Positions 44,944 to 52,078 of a stretch of 64,000 nt of DNA are shown one piece after another. A program made the translations under genes and the position numbers. Origin of the DNA: Flavobacteriales bacterium (lineage in GTDB: Bacteria; Bacteroidota; Bacteroidia; CAIKAF01); NCBI GenBank assembly GCA_025451235.1, contig JANWKT010000028.1, positions 62,001-126,000 of the forward strand, written 5' to 3'. A model generated the notes under the pieces. That model was not told where the DNA came from. It saw nothing but the letters and a program-made list of their open reading frames with translations, and ran no database searches. The stretch's first letter is position 1. Each line of letters begins with the position of its first letter.

Positions 44944-46296
44944 ATGATATCAATTATGAACGAGAAGAACTTTAGTGTATTTATTGTAGAAGATAATGAA
45001 TGGTATAACAAATTTCTTGTACACCATTTATCACTCAATCCCGAATACGAAGTGAAAAGCTTCCTTTCAGGGAAAGAGCTTTTAAAGAGCATGCACTTGC
45101 TTCCGGATGTGATTACGTTGGATTATAGGTTGCCTGATTATGAAGGGACAAAACTGTTGAAAGAAATTAAAGGGCTTTCTCCGGAGACTGAAGTAATTGT
45201 GATTTCTGAACAAAATGAGATTGAGATCGCCATTGACCTTCTGAAAGGGGGGGCATATGATTATATTGTTAAAGCCGAAGATATTCGGGATAGGCTATTG
45301 AACCTTGTCCAAAATATCAGAAAGAATTATCAACTGCAGGAAAAAGTGAGCCATCTTGAAAAAGAGGTACAAAAAAAATATGATTTCCAGAAAACGGTCC
45401 TTGGTAATAGCAAAGGGATCCATAAGGTGCATGAGTTGATCGAAAAAAGCCTGTCAACCAGTATCAACATTATGCTCTCGGGAGAAACAGGAACCGGGAA
45501 AGAAATAGTGGCCAAGGCTATCCATTATAACTCCCCTAGAAAAGATAAACCGTTTGTTGCAGTAAATGTAACCGCACTGCCAGCTGATTTAATAGAAAGT
45601 GAATTATTTGGCCATGAGAAGGGTTCTTTCACAGGAGCCATGACCAGGCGGCTAGGAAAATTCGAAGAAGCTCATGGTGGTACCTTGTTCCTGGATGAAA
45701 TCGGGGAAATGGACATTGCCTTCCAGGCAAAATTACTAAGGGCCCTGCAGGAAAGAGAAATAACCAGGGTAGGAAGTAATACACCTGTAAAGATTGATTG
45801 CAGGGTTATTACGGCCACCAATAGAAATTTAATGGAGATGGTAAAGAATGGCAAGTTCAGGGAAGACCTTTACTACCGGTTAATAGGGCTCCCTATTGAG
45901 TTACCTCCTTTAAGGGACAGGGAAAAGGATATTCTTATTCTGGCCAAATTTTTTGTAGACGAGTTTTGTAAAGAAAACAAAATGGATACAAAAACATTTA
46001 CTGCGGATGCAAGGGATAAACTATTGTCTTATTCATTTCCAGGGAATATAAGAGAATTAAAGTCGTTGGTGGAACTGGCCGTGGTATTAAGCAGTACCAG
46101 CGAGATCAAGGCCGATGATATTTCCATCGCATCCTTTGATCCTTTGCCTGAAATGATGGCTGAAGAATTTACCATGCGACAATATGAGCTACGCATCCTC
46201 AAATCATATTTGGTAAAATATAATGACGATGTGAAAAAAGTGGCCGAAAAACTGGATATAAGTAGTGCCACTATTTACCGAATGTTAAAAGAGTAA
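44944..46296 (+). CDS. NtrC-type sigma-54-dependent response regulator
   Basis: A 450-residue activator. The receiver domain has Asp60 (TLDYRLPDYEG) and Lys110. The AAA+ domain has Walker A GETGTGKE (180-187), the sigma-54-contacting loop GSFTGA (227-232, the GAFTGA variant) and Walker B GGTLFLDEIGEM (245-256). A Fis-type helix-turn-helix ends the protein (VKKVAEKLDISSATIYRMLK). Such proteins remodel the closed complex of sigma-54 RNA polymerase. The start may be ATG 44944 or 44956 (MNEKNF). It lies 18 nt after the kinase gene. Its likely site is the palindrome at 41526, 41682 and 46312. Confidence 0.97.
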   Translation: MISIMNEKNFSVFIVEDNEWYNKFLVHHLSLNPEYEVKSFLSGKELLKSMHLLPDVITLDYRLPDYEGTKLLKEIKGLSPETEVIVISEQNEIEIAIDLLKGGAYDYIVKAEDIRDRLLNLVQNIRKNYQLQEKVSHLEKEVQKKYDFQKTVLGNSKGIHKVHELIEKSLSTSINIMLSGETGTGKEIVAKAIHYNSPRKDKPFVAVNVTALPADLIESELFGHEKGSFTGAMTRRLGKFEEAHGGTLFLDEIGEMDIAFQAKLLRALQEREITRVGSNTPVKIDCRVITATNRNLMEMVKNGKFREDLYYRLIGLPIELPPLRDREKDILILAKFFVDEFCKENKMDTKTFTADARDKLLSYSFPGNIRELKSLVELAVVLSSTSEIKADDISIASFDPLPEMMAEEFTMRQYELRILKSYLVKYNDDVKKVAEKLDISSATIYRMLKE

Positions 46297-46311
46297 ATAT
46301 CATTTTTAGAA

Positions 46312-46336
46312 TTTTTTTCTCAAATTGAGAAAAAAA
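46312..46336. promoter_or_regulatory. Putative activator site 3 (perfect 25-nt palindrome around TCTCAAATTGAGA)
   Basis: Twelve-bp arms (T7-CTCAA / TTGAG-A7) around one central A. The core is the same motif as at 41526 and 41682 with one changed central base. Its centre is 88 nt upstream of the predicted sigma-54 start at 46412, which is a usual distance for an activator site. Confidence 0.7.
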
Positions 46337-46355
46337 TGCACCCTCCGATTTCCTG

Positions 46356-46379
46356 AAAGCCCTGTAAACAGGGCTTTTT
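46356..46379 (+). terminator. Intrinsic terminator of the activator gene
   Basis: Stem AAAGCCCTG / CAGGGCTTT, loop TAAA, then TTTTT. It ends 7 nt before the next promoter, so the small downstream transcript is separate from the regulator operon. Confidence 0.85.
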
Positions 46380-46385
46380 AATTTA

Positions 46386-46400
46386 TGGCACAAGCATTGT
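46386..46400 (+). promoter_or_regulatory. Near-consensus sigma-54 promoter (TGGCAC-N5-TTGT)
   Basis: TGGCACAAGCATTGT matches TGGCAC-N5-TTGC at every position except the final C. It lies between the activator terminator and the predicted transcript at 46412. The third palindrome is just upstream. Confidence 0.72.
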
Positions 46401-46420
46401 TCCTCATAAATTGTTGATAG

Positions 46421-46507
46421 ATGGCAGAAGCAAAATTATCTGCAAGTACCCAAGTGGTATTTCAGTCTATATATCATCCCGTTCTTACACTCTGTATAGT
46501 GGTTTAG
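46421..46507 (+). CDS. Possible 28-residue peptide within the small transcript
   Basis: ATG GCA GAA to TAG, reading MAEAKLSASTQVVFQSIYHP and then VLTLCIVV. The C-terminal half is hydrophobic. The start would be only 9 nt from the predicted RNA 5' end, with no ribosome site, so the ORF may be accidental. Confidence 0.25.
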   Translation: MAEAKLSASTQVVFQSIYHPVLTLCIVV

Positions 46508-46510
46508 TGA

Positions 46511-46547
46511 AAAGAGAGTTCGAGTATGACGAACTCTCTTTTTTTTT
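46511..46547 (+). terminator. Strong intrinsic terminator of the small transcript
   Basis: A 10-bp perfect stem AGAGAGTTCG / CGAACTCTCT, 7-nt loop, then nine T residues. It also gives a weaker terminator for the minus-strand receptor gene that ends at 46605. Confidence 0.9.
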
Positions 46548-46604
46548 GAATAGAGCCCAGAGCTTGTATAAGAAGCCCCCTTTATAGACAGAAGAATTTA
46601 TCCC

Positions 46605-48908
46605 TTATTTCTTGGTTTTATACAACGTAAACCGGATCCCCAAAAAGCCTCTTATGCCCTGGTTAGGTGCAAAAACATAGGAAGGATCAAAGGTGAGGGC
46701 ATTGGGGTTATTAGGTGTAGCCACCACTTGGCCCTGTGCATCAAAGACTACGTCCTTATCAAAGGGGTCAAACGGACGGGCAATACTGTTAGCAGGTGGT
46801 GTAAAGTTCAGCAAGTTTTTAACTCCTCCATATATTTCGATCCCGTTTTTGAATTTTTTGGTGATTTGTATATTCTGGATACTAAAGAAAGGTGATATGT
46901 CGGGCCGGTCATCCAATGGGCCTAATACCGGGAGCCGCATAGGTCCATACAAGTTGCCCGTATAGTCAATAGAAAGACCAATCTTTTCGAAAGAATAGCC
47001 TACATTCCAAACCCCGGTAAACTGCTCGGTTAGCATTTGTCTTTCCCAGGTGCCATTTTCGTGAATGGAAACATCCATGGCTGTTGCTCCAACCAATACT
47101 TTTAGATTTTTCCATACAATGTCAAGATTAATAGACCCTCCGGTGGATTGAGCAAAACCATTTAGGTTGCGGTAAATGATCTTGTTCGGATCTGTTTCAT
47201 AATCAGGAATGATCCTATTAGAAAAATAAGTATACCAGCCTGAAACATCTATTCCTATAATGACTGCACTTTTTGTATAGATCTTTTTCACAAAATTAAT
47301 ATTGCCATTCCACGAAGTTTCGGGTGAAAGTTTTTCAGCAAAAACCACTTCCCTCGCTCCTGTCAGCGCAGCATGATCTTCTGTAAATACATTGGCTACC
47401 CGATAACCATTTCCAGCTCCTATTCTCAGAACATTTCTTTTGTTGGCCGAACTCCATTTATAATTAATACGGGGGCAAAATATGCTTCCATGTAATGTAT
47501 TATAATCATACCGTACACCCAACAAAAGTTTATGCTTCTCATTAAACGTTATTTCATCCTGAACAAATATCCCTGGAAGATGTGTAATCGAAGGTTGATT
47601 TGCCGGAATATTGATGGTATCAAATTCGGCTGTTGCGGATGTATTGTCATCGTAATAAATAAACCTATAAGTAACTCCCAACAATATATCATTTATCCTG
47701 CCTATTTTTTTATTCCAAGTAAATTGACCAAAAGCAATATATTGATCGGCTATATAAGATACTTTGCCATATACAGAATTTTGATAATGCCCATTCGCAC
47801 TAAATTGAAAGTTGATATTTTCTTTCACAGGCAACTGGTAAGTTCCAAAAGCTTCCCACCGGGTTGTATAAATACTTTCTGCATAAATACTGTCACCCCC
47901 TCTGAATGCCGGTGTCCAATTCATATCACCACCCCATCGGTCCTCGTATACAAATCGGCCTGCCAAAGTAAAGACCCTATTGTCTTTTCGATCTAAGCTC
48001 CATTTATTGAATAAGGATACCCGATTCTGTAAAGTTATATCCGTAAATCCATCCTGATTGTTATCGATGGGCACTTGATAGTTGTAATAGTTAAGACCTA
48101 TAATAGAATGAACCTTTTTCCCGAGTTTAAATTTGAATCCAAAGTCAGAATTGATCTCACCCCAGGTTGTCGCGAAGACATCGGCTGAGATCACAGGAGC
48201 ATTTGCCGGTTTTTTTGTAATGATATTAATGAGCCCCCCCACTGCTTCTGAACCGTATAGGGTAGAAGCAGGTCCTTTTACTATTTCCATTCTTTCAATC
48301 AATGATTGAGGAATACCAGTTAAACCATATACAGTTGAAAGACCACTTACGATCGGCATTCCATCAATTAATACCATCGTATATGGGCCTTCAAGCCCAT
48401 TCATATGTATATCTCCTGTGTTGCATACATTACAGTTAAGCTGCGGCCTTACCCCATTTACATTTTGCAGGCATTCAAAAAGTGAAGGGGTAGGATTGGC
48501 TTTAAAAAATTTGGCGGTATATACTTCTACATTAACAGCGCTTTCCATTTTACTTACCTCCTTCATAGTCCCGGAAATGACTGCCTCATTAAGATCAGTG
48601 GCGGATTGTACCATGGATAGGTCCAGAGTAATGTGAGGTTGAGGGTTAGTTATAGATATTTTTTGAGTTTGGGTTTGATATCCCATCATAACCACCTGCA
48701 CATCATAGTCCCCAAATGGAATGTTTTTGATTTCATAGTACCCGGAAGAGTTAGTAACAGCTCCCAAATTGATTTTTTGAATAATTACGTTGGCAAATTC
48801 CAACGGCAAACTATCGTTTTTTATATGACCCGATATAATGCCTGTTTGTGCATGAAGGGAACCAATGAAGAAGATGAACAAACCTATTATGGAACCACTG
48901 CGTAACAT
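46605..48908 (-). CDS. TonB-dependent receptor with carboxypeptidase-like N-domain
   Basis: A 767-residue outer membrane receptor with signal peptide (about 1-20). A carboxypeptidase-regulatory-like domain covers about 22-105. The plug follows (about 120-235), with the cysteine pair QLNCNVCNTGD, MVLIDGMPIVSG, IEIVKGPASTLYGSEAVGG and INIITKKP. The barrel ends in IRFTLYKTKK. The Cys-X2-Cys loop in the plug is shared by a Bacteroidota subgroup of TonB receptors; metal or metal-chelate uptake is a fair guess, but the substrate is not known. A full promoter is at 48944-48973. Confidence 0.92.
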   Translation of the reverse strand: MLRSGSIIGLFIFFIGSLHAQTGIISGHIKNDSLPLEFANVIIQKINLGAVTNSSGYYEIKNIPFGDYDVQVVMMGYQTQTQKISITNPQPHITLDLSMVQSATDLNEAVISGTMKEVSKMESAVNVEVYTAKFFKANPTPSLFECLQNVNGVRPQLNCNVCNTGDIHMNGLEGPYTMVLIDGMPIVSGLSTVYGLTGIPQSLIERMEIVKGPASTLYGSEAVGGLINIITKKPANAPVISADVFATTWGEINSDFGFKFKLGKKVHSIIGLNYYNYQVPIDNNQDGFTDITLQNRVSLFNKWSLDRKDNRVFTLAGRFVYEDRWGGDMNWTPAFRGGDSIYAESIYTTRWEAFGTYQLPVKENINFQFSANGHYQNSVYGKVSYIADQYIAFGQFTWNKKIGRINDILLGVTYRFIYYDDNTSATAEFDTINIPANQPSITHLPGIFVQDEITFNEKHKLLLGVRYDYNTLHGSIFCPRINYKWSSANKRNVLRIGAGNGYRVANVFTEDHAALTGAREVVFAEKLSPETSWNGNINFVKKIYTKSAVIIGIDVSGWYTYFSNRIIPDYETDPNKIIYRNLNGFAQSTGGSINLDIVWKNLKVLVGATAMDVSIHENGTWERQMLTEQFTGVWNVGYSFEKIGLSIDYTGNLYGPMRLPVLGPLDDRPDISPFFSIQNIQITKKFKNGIEIYGGVKNLLNFTPPANSIARPFDPFDKDVVFDAQGQVVATPNNPNALTFDPSYVFAPNQGIRGFLGIRFTLYKTKK

Positions 48909-48943
48909 GTGCTTTTTTAGCTGACCTGGAATTAATATTTAGC

Positions 48944-48973
48944 CAAATGTAAAAAAAATATTAGACAAGCAAA
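48944..48973 (-). promoter_or_regulatory. Complete Bacteroidota promoter (-33 TTTG, 18-nt spacer, -7 TACATTTG)
   Basis: On the minus strand: TTTG at 48970-48973, spacer, and TACATTTG at 48944-48951, ending 35 nt before the receptor start at 48908. This is the clearest primary promoter in the window. Confidence 0.65.
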
Positions 48974-49024
48974 AAAATATACGCATTTTTTTAGCTAATA
49001 ACCTATTTTACAGCTAAATAAAAA

Positions 49025-49046
49025 AGCCGCTTCTTTCGAAGCGGCC
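49025..49046 (-). terminator. Intrinsic terminator of the Omp28-like gene
   Basis: Stem GCCGCTTC / GAAGCGGC with loop TTTC. On the minus strand the stem is followed by TTTTTTATTT. It lies 28 nt after the gene's stop. Confidence 0.88.
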
Positions 49047-49073
49047 CTTTATAAATCAAGAATTATTTTATAA

Positions 49074-51080
49074 TTATTGTACAGATAGTTTTAGCACTTT
49101 GGGAGTGTTACCGGCCAATACTTCCACCAGGTAAATTCCACTTGCCCAACCGTTGGTGTTGATCTCAATATTTTGAACCCCACTTAATGGTCCATAGTTA
49201 TGATTTGAAATCAATTTTCCATCGATGGTATAGATATTCAAAATCACTTCTGTTTTACTGGTCAGGTTCAAACTTAAATTGGTAAGATCAGTGGTTGGGT
49301 TTGGATATATCGACATTTGATTGATAGGATTTTCTCCTTCAACTCCTAATACATTGATGAATCCATTTGTTTCGGCCTGGGTGATGGTAGTGGAAGAAGC
49401 ATTGTCAATTTTTCCGGTTCCATCAATAAATAAACCTATGATCTTCATATCAGGTTTGCTCCATGCTGCAGGAACGGCGAAAACAAAATTATGCGTTTTT
49501 GTATATCCAATAGACGCAGGAATTGTATACGCATTGGACAATCCTAAAAACGAAGGAGCAATCGCCCTTGCAACAAAATCGTATTCCATTTGTGCAGCAG
49601 GAACTGGATTTGGAAGGGACTCATAACCTCCCATTGGGCCAGCACCACCACCAGCATAAGCATTTACCTGGTTATAACCGCTTCCGGAACCGGTAACATT
49701 ATCTTCAATTAATACACAAGCCACTTTATAATTTCCTGAGCTTACGGCCTGAGCAAAGGTTGTAGTAAGCGATACAAACAAAGTATCGTTTCCAACACTC
49801 CATACCGCTCCATTTACAATATTTGCTTTAGGTGCAATTTGTATCCTGGTGATAAAGTCTGGCTCCATGGCTGATGGATCAACAAAGGTAAGTCTATCAA
49901 CTTTTGCATTTGGAAAACCAGTAGCAGCTAATCCTGCATCATAAGTTGGATCTGCCATTGGATCTGCATTGTGAACAGCTATTCCCTGGAAATAACCTGC
50001 ATATGTGCTCGACAACATATCCATAAATACTGCACCTCTTGGACACCACTGGCACCATGTGCCTGTTGCTTCTTCCCCTATCACTAATTTGCCAGCCGCT
50101 GGTGTAATAGCCGTATAGTTATATACCAATGTATCATCATTGGTATTATCATCATCCATGGTTCCTGAAGAAACCTGTGCATCTACCGAAATGGCATTGT
50201 TTGCAGCATAGGTGATCTGGTTGGATAAAACCACGATCTGGGTATCCATAGAAGCCAGGTTCATCCCTGTAAAAGTTTGACTACCAACTAAACTTCCGTT
50301 GTGATACAAGCTCACATAAGGATTCGCAACAGTTCCAGTCCCTACATTTCTCAACAAAGCTTGGATATTTACCTGTGATCCAGCAAGACCTCCCGGTACA
50401 GTAAGATAACTTACCGCAATATTATTCGCCGTAAGTACATAAGGAGTATGAGTAGCGGATACATCATCTATATAATATTGATGACCATTTAACGGAAATA
50501 TATCGATCGATGCAATACCTAAGCTGGTATTATGAAAAGTTCCAACACTTGAACCATTGATATCCACATTCCATTCGCTGTTATTTAAATTGGCCGTAAT
50601 TACCAGATGGAACCATGCACCCATTGGATAACTTGCTGAAAAAGACAAACCGTATTGGTTCGCAACATCAAATGTTCCATCATTGTTAAAGGTCCAGTCA
50701 CTATTCCACACTTGTCCAACAGTAGTGTTTTGCTGGAAATTGAAATAAGCACCGGTACCATTATTTACATACATCCATAGATCCAAGGTAAATGTACCTG
50801 TGGTATGTTGACCACCTAAAGGTAATATAAGATCTACCGGACCACCACCTGAGGCTGTAGAAGAAAAATAAACCGAGTTACTTCCTGCATGAGCCAGCGC
50901 ATTAGATACCAATGGATCTTCAGCATTTCCTTCTGTCCCACTCCAGGTGGTCCAGTTGGGTGAATTCTGGGCTAAATAGGTCCCGGCAGTATATGATTCG
51001 AAATCATCAGAAAATGTAAACTGCGCCGATAAAAAACCCGCAACGGTTAACATGGATAGAGTTGTAAAGAATTTCTTCAT
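49074..51080 (-). CDS. T9SS-sorted Omp28-related protein
   Basis: A 668-residue protein with signal peptide MKKFFTTLSMLTVAGFLSAQ. A concanavalin/LamG-like domain covers about 22-210 (FSDDFESYTAGTYLAQNSPN). A CARDB-like domain covers about 215-330. An Omp28-related thioredoxin-like domain (about 335-570) carries the CxxC pair in TGTWCQWCPRG. A type A sorting domain follows (MSIYPNPTTDLTNL, IYTIDGKLISN, GIYLVEV, VLKLSVQ). It is exported by T9SS and may act in thiol chemistry or adhesion at the surface; neither is shown. Single gene. Confidence 0.92.
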   Translation of the reverse strand: MKKFFTTLSMLTVAGFLSAQFTFSDDFESYTAGTYLAQNSPNWTTWSGTEGNAEDPLVSNALAHAGSNSVYFSSTASGGGPVDLILPLGGQHTTGTFTLDLWMYVNNGTGAYFNFQQNTTVGQVWNSDWTFNNDGTFDVANQYGLSFSASYPMGAWFHLVITANLNNSEWNVDINGSSVGTFHNTSLGIASIDIFPLNGHQYYIDDVSATHTPYVLTANNIAVSYLTVPGGLAGSQVNIQALLRNVGTGTVANPYVSLYHNGSLVGSQTFTGMNLASMDTQIVVLSNQITYAANNAISVDAQVSSGTMDDDNTNDDTLVYNYTAITPAAGKLVIGEEATGTWCQWCPRGAVFMDMLSSTYAGYFQGIAVHNADPMADPTYDAGLAATGFPNAKVDRLTFVDPSAMEPDFITRIQIAPKANIVNGAVWSVGNDTLFVSLTTTFAQAVSSGNYKVACVLIEDNVTGSGSGYNQVNAYAGGGAGPMGGYESLPNPVPAAQMEYDFVARAIAPSFLGLSNAYTIPASIGYTKTHNFVFAVPAAWSKPDMKIIGLFIDGTGKIDNASSTTITQAETNGFINVLGVEGENPINQMSIYPNPTTDLTNLSLNLTSKTEVILNIYTIDGKLISNHNYGPLSGVQNIEINTNGWASGIYLVEVLAGNTPKVLKLSVQ

Positions 51081-51170
51081 GACGTTTTATATTTTATCCA
51101 ATATTAAGGAATATTAAAGAATTTAACACGTATTAAGGAAGTTTTCTGCATCTTCGAACCTGATAGATAC

Positions 51171-51196
51171 AAAAAAAGGGGGCTAAAGCCCCCTTG
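51171..51196 (-). terminator. Intrinsic terminator of the two-domain lipoprotein gene
   Basis: Stem GGGGGC / GCCCCC with loop TAAA; on the minus strand it is followed by seven T residues. It lies 17 nt after the stop at 51213. Confidence 0.88.
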
Positions 51197-51212
51197 AACA
51201 CTTATAGAAGGA

Positions 51213-51971
51213 TTATTCAACGACAAAATCGACCGATTTCACCTCTTTACCATTCTCGGCATCAAACATCCGAAAGGAATACTTGCCTGCCTCATTTGGA
51301 GCGGTGAACTCAAAACTTCCTTTGCTTCTCTTTTCCAAATACTTATATCCCATATCCACTTCATCTGCCACATCCGCACTTCCATGTTTTGTGGCTGCCG
51401 GAACAAGACCTATCCACGCATTCTCATTCCATGTAACCAATGCCCTAAAGGTTACGATCATCTTTTCTCCTTTCGCATAAGATTTTTTATCCGTACCTAT
51501 TTCGATCTTGGTATTCGCCGGACCTTTAATTCGAAAACTAACAGAAGCTACTTCCTTTTTATCCTTTCCAGAACTGTTCATCCTGAAGTCAAAACTACCT
51601 GTATCAGGAGGTGCAATAAAAACTAGCTCCCCTTCAGTTTTACCATCCAAATATTTATAGGCAATATCATATTCATCGTTTTTATCTGCATTCCCATGTG
51701 GTGTAGAGGCCGGAATAATTCCTACCCAGGGATTATTTCCTTCTGAACCTGCGGCCGTAAAACTTAACCTGATCTCCTCACCTGGTTCAACTGCAGTTTG
51801 TGCCAAGGTAAGCGTGCCACTTAAAACACCGGTGGGTTGTTTTTGTTCTTCAGTATTCGTGTTGCTGCTGGAATCTTTGGGGTTATCCTCTTTCTTTTCG
51901 CCCCCTTTTTTTCCACAGGAAGTAAAAGAAACAACACCGATCAAAGCGGCTAGAATAATTGTTTTTTTCAT
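51213..51971 (-). CDS. Lipoprotein with two copies of one beta-sandwich domain
   Basis: A 252-residue lipoprotein; signal MKKTIILAALIGVVSFTSC lipidates Cys19, followed by a charged linker rich in Lys, Glu and Asn. Two homologous domains of about 95 residues follow (about 50-150 and 155-252). Both have a PGEEIRLSF/KGEKMIVTF strand, a WVGIIPASTPHGNAD or WIGLVPAATKHGSAD motif, a YKYL turn and a final FRM-V-FRI strand. I know the motif from other secreted bacterial proteins but not a function. The shared His-Gly-x-Ala-Asp loops could bind a metal. Confidence 0.83.
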   Translation of the reverse strand: MKKTIILAALIGVVSFTSCGKKGGEKKEDNPKDSSSNTNTEEQKQPTGVLSGTLTLAQTAVEPGEEIRLSFTAAGSEGNNPWVGIIPASTPHGNADKNDEYDIAYKYLDGKTEGELVFIAPPDTGSFDFRMNSSGKDKKEVASVSFRIKGPANTKIEIGTDKKSYAKGEKMIVTFRALVTWNENAWIGLVPAATKHGSADVADEVDMGYKYLEKRSKGSFEFTAPNEAGKYSFRMFDAENGKEVKSVDFVVE

Positions 51972-52078
51972 ATGAATTGGATTTACGGATTGATTAGATC
52001 AAATTAAATGAAAATTTTCATCACAAAGCTTTTCATCCAGTCTTTATTAGATAAAATAACATGAATATGTGATGTTAT

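Larger units (their letters stand above)
46412..46547 (+). ncRNA. Predicted 136-nt sigma-54-dependent small transcript
   Basis: The start is set 12 nt beyond the -12 element, and the end at the T run of the terminator. The unit has its own activator site, promoter and terminator and overlaps no annotated gene. It may act as a small RNA, or as the message for a 28-residue peptide (46421-46507). I do not recognise the sequence. Confidence 0.55.
46297..46604. other. 308-bp spacer after the activator gene
   Basis: Holds in order the third palindrome, a terminator, a sigma-54 promoter, and a predicted small transcript with its own terminator (each listed separately). The last 57 bp before the TonB receptor stop show nothing. 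Confidence 0.7.

Noticed and set aside
47532-47996. 154-residue plus-strand ORF
   Set aside because: It lies wholly inside the TonB receptor gene on the opposite strand and shows no domain.
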